Shown piece after piece: positions 61,672 to 64,000 of a DNA stretch of 64,000 nucleotides. The DNA lies in the NCBI RefSeq assembly GCF_018364065.1, contig NZ_JAGZMO010000003.1, positions 248,001 to 312,000 of the forward strand, written 5' to 3'. Each line of letters starts with the position of its first letter. Positions within the stretch are counted from its first letter, which is position 1. The translations under genes were made by a program, and so were the position numbers. The DNA comes from Veillonella sp. (GTDB lineage Bacteria > Bacillota > Negativicutes > Veillonellales > Veillonellaceae). Below the pieces are notes generated by a model that worked only from the letters and a program-made list of their open reading frames with translations, was not told where the DNA came from and did not search any database.

Positions 61672-62973
61672 ATGGATAAACTGCTAGAAGTGAAAGAGTT
61701 TGATAGAATAGCCCAAAAGAATAAAGATAGAAGTGATGGGAAATATAAGTATCTGAATAAAAGAGCCTTTAGTAATCTTGTAAAACTTATCGAAGAGTTT
61801 TCTAGCGACGAAGAGAATACAGATGCTTTAAATTTTATGGGAATCTCTCGGAATCGTATTGTTGGGCAAGTTGTGACCATAAAAAATTATGTAGGTTTGA
61901 TTCAAATGAGTAACGGCTATAAGATTCAAATTTTGCCTAAGATTAGTTTGGGAGATGACGAAGATTTAGAGAATAAGGAGACAAAAAGAATCTTTATAAA
62001 GATGCTAAAAAGCATGAAGGGATTTCTTAGTAAAGTATTTAATGATGCAAATTTAGAAATAGGCCGAATGAATCTGTATGAGATTTTTATAAATATGTAT
62101 CTTCAAGAAGTTAGACACTTAGTTAAGAGTGGAATAAAATCTACATATTATAGGCAAGAAGAAAATCTCAAATATTATACTGGGAAGATTTTAATTAGCC
62201 AACATATTAAAACTAATATGTTGAACAAAGGGCGATTTTATGTAGCCTATGATAAATTTCATCCAAACAGAGCAGAGAATCGGTTAGTTAAAGCAACTTT
62301 ACTCAAATTACTGCACTTAACAAAAAGTGCGAAGAACTCTAAAGAAATCAGACAATTGTTAATTGCCTTTGAGATGGTTGAGCCGTCAAAAAATTATAAA
62401 AACGAATTTGCTCAGGTCAAGATATGGAGAAATACAAAAGATTATGAAATATTGATGCAATGGTCGAAAGTATTTTTATTGAATGAATCCTTTACAGCAT
62501 TTTCGGGAAAAAATAAATCAAAATCTCTTTTGTTCCCTATGGATCGGTTATATGAAAATTATGTTTCACAGCAATTAAAAAAAATGCTAGAGTCAAAAGG
62601 ATGGATTGTTTCAATACAAGATAATGGATGTTATTTGTTTGAGCAGCCAGAATCGCGATTTGCGCTCAGACCGGATATAGTTTGTAATTATGGTGACAGA
62701 ACTGTTGTTATGGATACAAAATGGAAGAGGCTTAATAAAAATCGCCTTAATTATGGTATTTCTCAAGGCGATATGTATCAAATGTACGCTTACTCAAAGA
62801 AATATAAAACGAATGAGATGTGGTTACTTTATCCATTAAGTAATGATCTTAGCAAAGATGAAGAGATTAAATTTGAGTCGGAGGATGGCACAACGGTAAA
62901 TATATACTTTATTGACTTGGCTCATATGGAAGATACCATGATAGAACTGAAAAACAAATTAGAATCTCGATAA
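61672..62973 (+). CDS. mcrC: McrC-like nuclease subunit
   Basis: 433 residues. An N-terminal helical/beta part resembles McrC (LQEVRHLVKSGIKSTYYRQEENLKYYTGKILIS), and the C-terminal PD-(D/E)xK nuclease has LRPDIVCNY...TVVMDTKWK (about 341-358) as acidic and lysine catalytic residues, then DMYQMYAYSKKY and LYPLS. McrC cuts DNA when driven by McrB. Start ATG has GTGGTG upstream, 14 bases after mcrB. Intact, although McrB in front of it is frameshifted. Confidence 0.92.
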   Translation: MDKLLEVKEFDRIAQKNKDRSDGKYKYLNKRAFSNLVKLIEEFSSDEENTDALNFMGISRNRIVGQVVTIKNYVGLIQMSNGYKIQILPKISLGDDEDLENKETKRIFIKMLKSMKGFLSKVFNDANLEIGRMNLYEIFINMYLQEVRHLVKSGIKSTYYRQEENLKYYTGKILISQHIKTNMLNKGRFYVAYDKFHPNRAENRLVKATLLKLLHLTKSAKNSKEIRQLLIAFEMVEPSKNYKNEFAQVKIWRNTKDYEILMQWSKVFLLNESFTAFSGKNKSKSLLFPMDRLYENYVSQQLKKMLESKGWIVSIQDNGCYLFEQPESRFALRPDIVCNYGDRTVVMDTKWKRLNKNRLNYGISQGDMYQMYAYSKKYKTNEMWLLYPLSNDLSKDEEIKFESEDGTTVNIYFIDLAHMEDTMIELKNKLESR

Positions 62974-63029
62974 TAGTATGGAGGTTCTAGGCTAATTTAA
63001 AATTGAACTAAAGCTGCTAGTTTGCTTTT

Positions 63030-63075
63030 AAAGGATATCCTTATTAACGTAATAACGTTAAGGAGGATGTCCTTT
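63030..63075 (+). terminator. mcrBC terminator
   Basis: AAAGGATATCCTTA faces AAGGAGGATGTCCTTTT with an inner ACGT/ACGT stem. It follows the mcrC stop by about 55 bases. Confidence 0.65.
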
Positions 63076-63079
63076 TATT

Positions 63080-63490
63080 ATTTTTAGAAAGTTACTCTGT
63101 TGATATATTGGAGATGGAAAAGAGGCACGTTATTTTAATTAAAATGAGTTTTTTACACTCTTCGATTGGTTGTTAAAAACCATTTGACGATTATATGTTT
63201 AGGTTGTACAATGAAATTGGGAAGAGGAGAAAGCGTCTAGTAAGAAAATTTTAAAAACTCTTCTTAACGATTTATTTTTTTTACTCAATGATTACATGGT
63301 TATAAATAACCAATAAAAAGAATGCAAAATTTGCAGAAAAGAATGTCTAGTAGTGATTAGTAGATAGAATTTTATAGAAGTAGATATAAAATTCAGCAGA
63401 TTAGCAGATAAGTAGACAATGGTAAGACGAGTAAATCTGTCGATATGTAGCGAAGTAGACAAGAAGTAGATAAGTAGATAGGTAGATAGG
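63080..63490. other. AT-rich noncoding region behind mcrC
   Basis: No gene is visible on either strand. GTCTAGTA occurs near 63235 and 63344 and a palindrome at 63298. From about 63345 onward, AGTAGATA/AGTAGACAA units repeat loosely. Confidence 0.5.
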
Positions 63491-63504
63491 TAGCTAAAAT
63501 ACTA

Positions 63505-63645
63505 TTACTAGACAAACTAGATATTAACTAGTGCGAATATTAGTAGACGCAATCGTCTCAAACTAGACGAACTAGACACTAACTGGACGAATTAGATATA
63601 AACTAGATGAACTAGACGCTAACTAGACGCAAATATTAGTAGACA
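63505..63645. repeat. CTAGAC-rich 20-bp tandem repeat
   Basis: CTAG starts are spaced alternately 9 and 11 bases: CTAGACGAA then CTAGACACTAA and so on, giving a 20-base unit in about three and a half copies, bracketed by AATATTAGTAGAC on both sides (about 63535 and 63632). It lies upstream of the last gene, ending some 65 bases before it. Confidence 0.75.
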
Positions 63646-63711
63646 GAGTACATGGTAAATGTAAAAAATGTAGTGGTTTTAAAGGGAGAATTAAGTAAGG
63701 AGGAGTCAATT

Positions 63712-64000
63712 ATGCTTAGATATTCAGTTAATATGCTTAAAGAGTTAAATGTAGATACGATAGAGAAGCACATTGATAAGATAACTGCTATTTTTCAATA
63801 TACGTATTACGATTCGGTAGTCGAGGTGCCATGGATATCGTTTAAAGACAGCATTTTGTTTTCCACATTGGCGTTAGTCATGATTAATAATAGGTCAAAT
63901 GAAACGGATGGTGAAAAGTATATTGCTAACGAGTTAAAACAGCCTGGCATTATGCGCGACTTTGAGGCGTTACGACCATATTATCCTCAGGTCGTGGGGC
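63712..64000 (+). CDS. Partial gene of unknown function (runs off window)
   Basis: ATG 63712 follows AAGGAGGAG and the frame stays open for 96 codons to the window edge. The start reads MLRYSVNMLKELNVDTIEKH; the visible part is mixed helical with no motif I recognise. Proximity to mcrBC hints at an accessory or defence locus, but nothing in the sequence proves that. Confidence 0.6.
   Translation, partial: MLRYSVNMLKELNVDTIEKHIDKITAIFQYTYYDSVVEVPWISFKDSILFSTLALVMINNRSNETDGEKYIANELKQPGIMRDFEALRPYYPQVVG

Overview
The window looks like a chromosomal segment of a low-to-moderate-GC Bacillota bacterium. A member of the Negativicutes (Veillonella/Dialister-like) is my best inference; no rRNA or taxonomic marker is present to settle it. 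Supporting signs are strong Shine-Dalgarno sites, a glmS ribozyme, a cdaA-cdaR-glmM block, NiaR control of niacin uptake, a selenium-type molybdenum hydroxylase cluster and a full menaquinone operon.

Layout. (1) 0.3-4.3 kb, minus strand: a UbiD/UbiX/LpdD prenyl-FMN decarboxylase operon with an SLC13-type anion transporter. Next to it is a MerR/GyrI-like regulator whose own promoter shares a box with the operon promoter. (2) 5.8-12 kb: an orphan small MerR, an HxlR/MFS efflux pair, a flavin reductase-like gene and niaR-niaP, interspersed with long foldback repeats. (3) 12-19.4 kb: PepD, asparaginase, CbiZ, MscS, a D,D-carboxypeptidase, YfbR and QueG. (4) 19.7-26.8 kb: a three-subunit molybdenum hydroxylase with yqeC, mocA, yqeB and a split xdhC. 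(5) 26.9-35.1 kb: cdaA, cdaR, a COG2509 flavoprotein, glmM, glmS with its ribozyme, and trpS, linking c-di-AMP and amino-sugar synthesis. (6) 35.4-43.5 kb: small membrane proteins, a polar amino-acid ABC importer, UspA, a DUF2157/GDYXXLXY pair and an ArsR sensor. (7) 43.8-52.7 kb: menF-menD-menH-menB-menE-menC-menI, with menD split into two overlapping frames, followed by a ClC protein. (8) 54-64 kb: AT-rich accessory DNA with three tRNAs, an orphan GroES-like protein, a frameshifted gene, and a defence cassette. The cassette is a divergent N6-methyltransferase/specificity fusion opposite mcrB-mcrC, and mcrB is broken at an A8T6 run.

Three patterns are not explained by ordinary annotation. 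Several enzymes, especially MenC, MenD, MenE and MenF and an MFS pump, carry in-frame insertions built of short tandem repeats with different periods (9, 12, 15, 18 nt). Intergenic gaps also carry degenerate tandem repeats (20, 22, 27 bp). Several genes end exactly inside the arm of a very long imperfect hairpin; two of these hairpins share the same apical core while their lower stems differ compensatorily. All functional calls are from reading the sequence; no database search was run.
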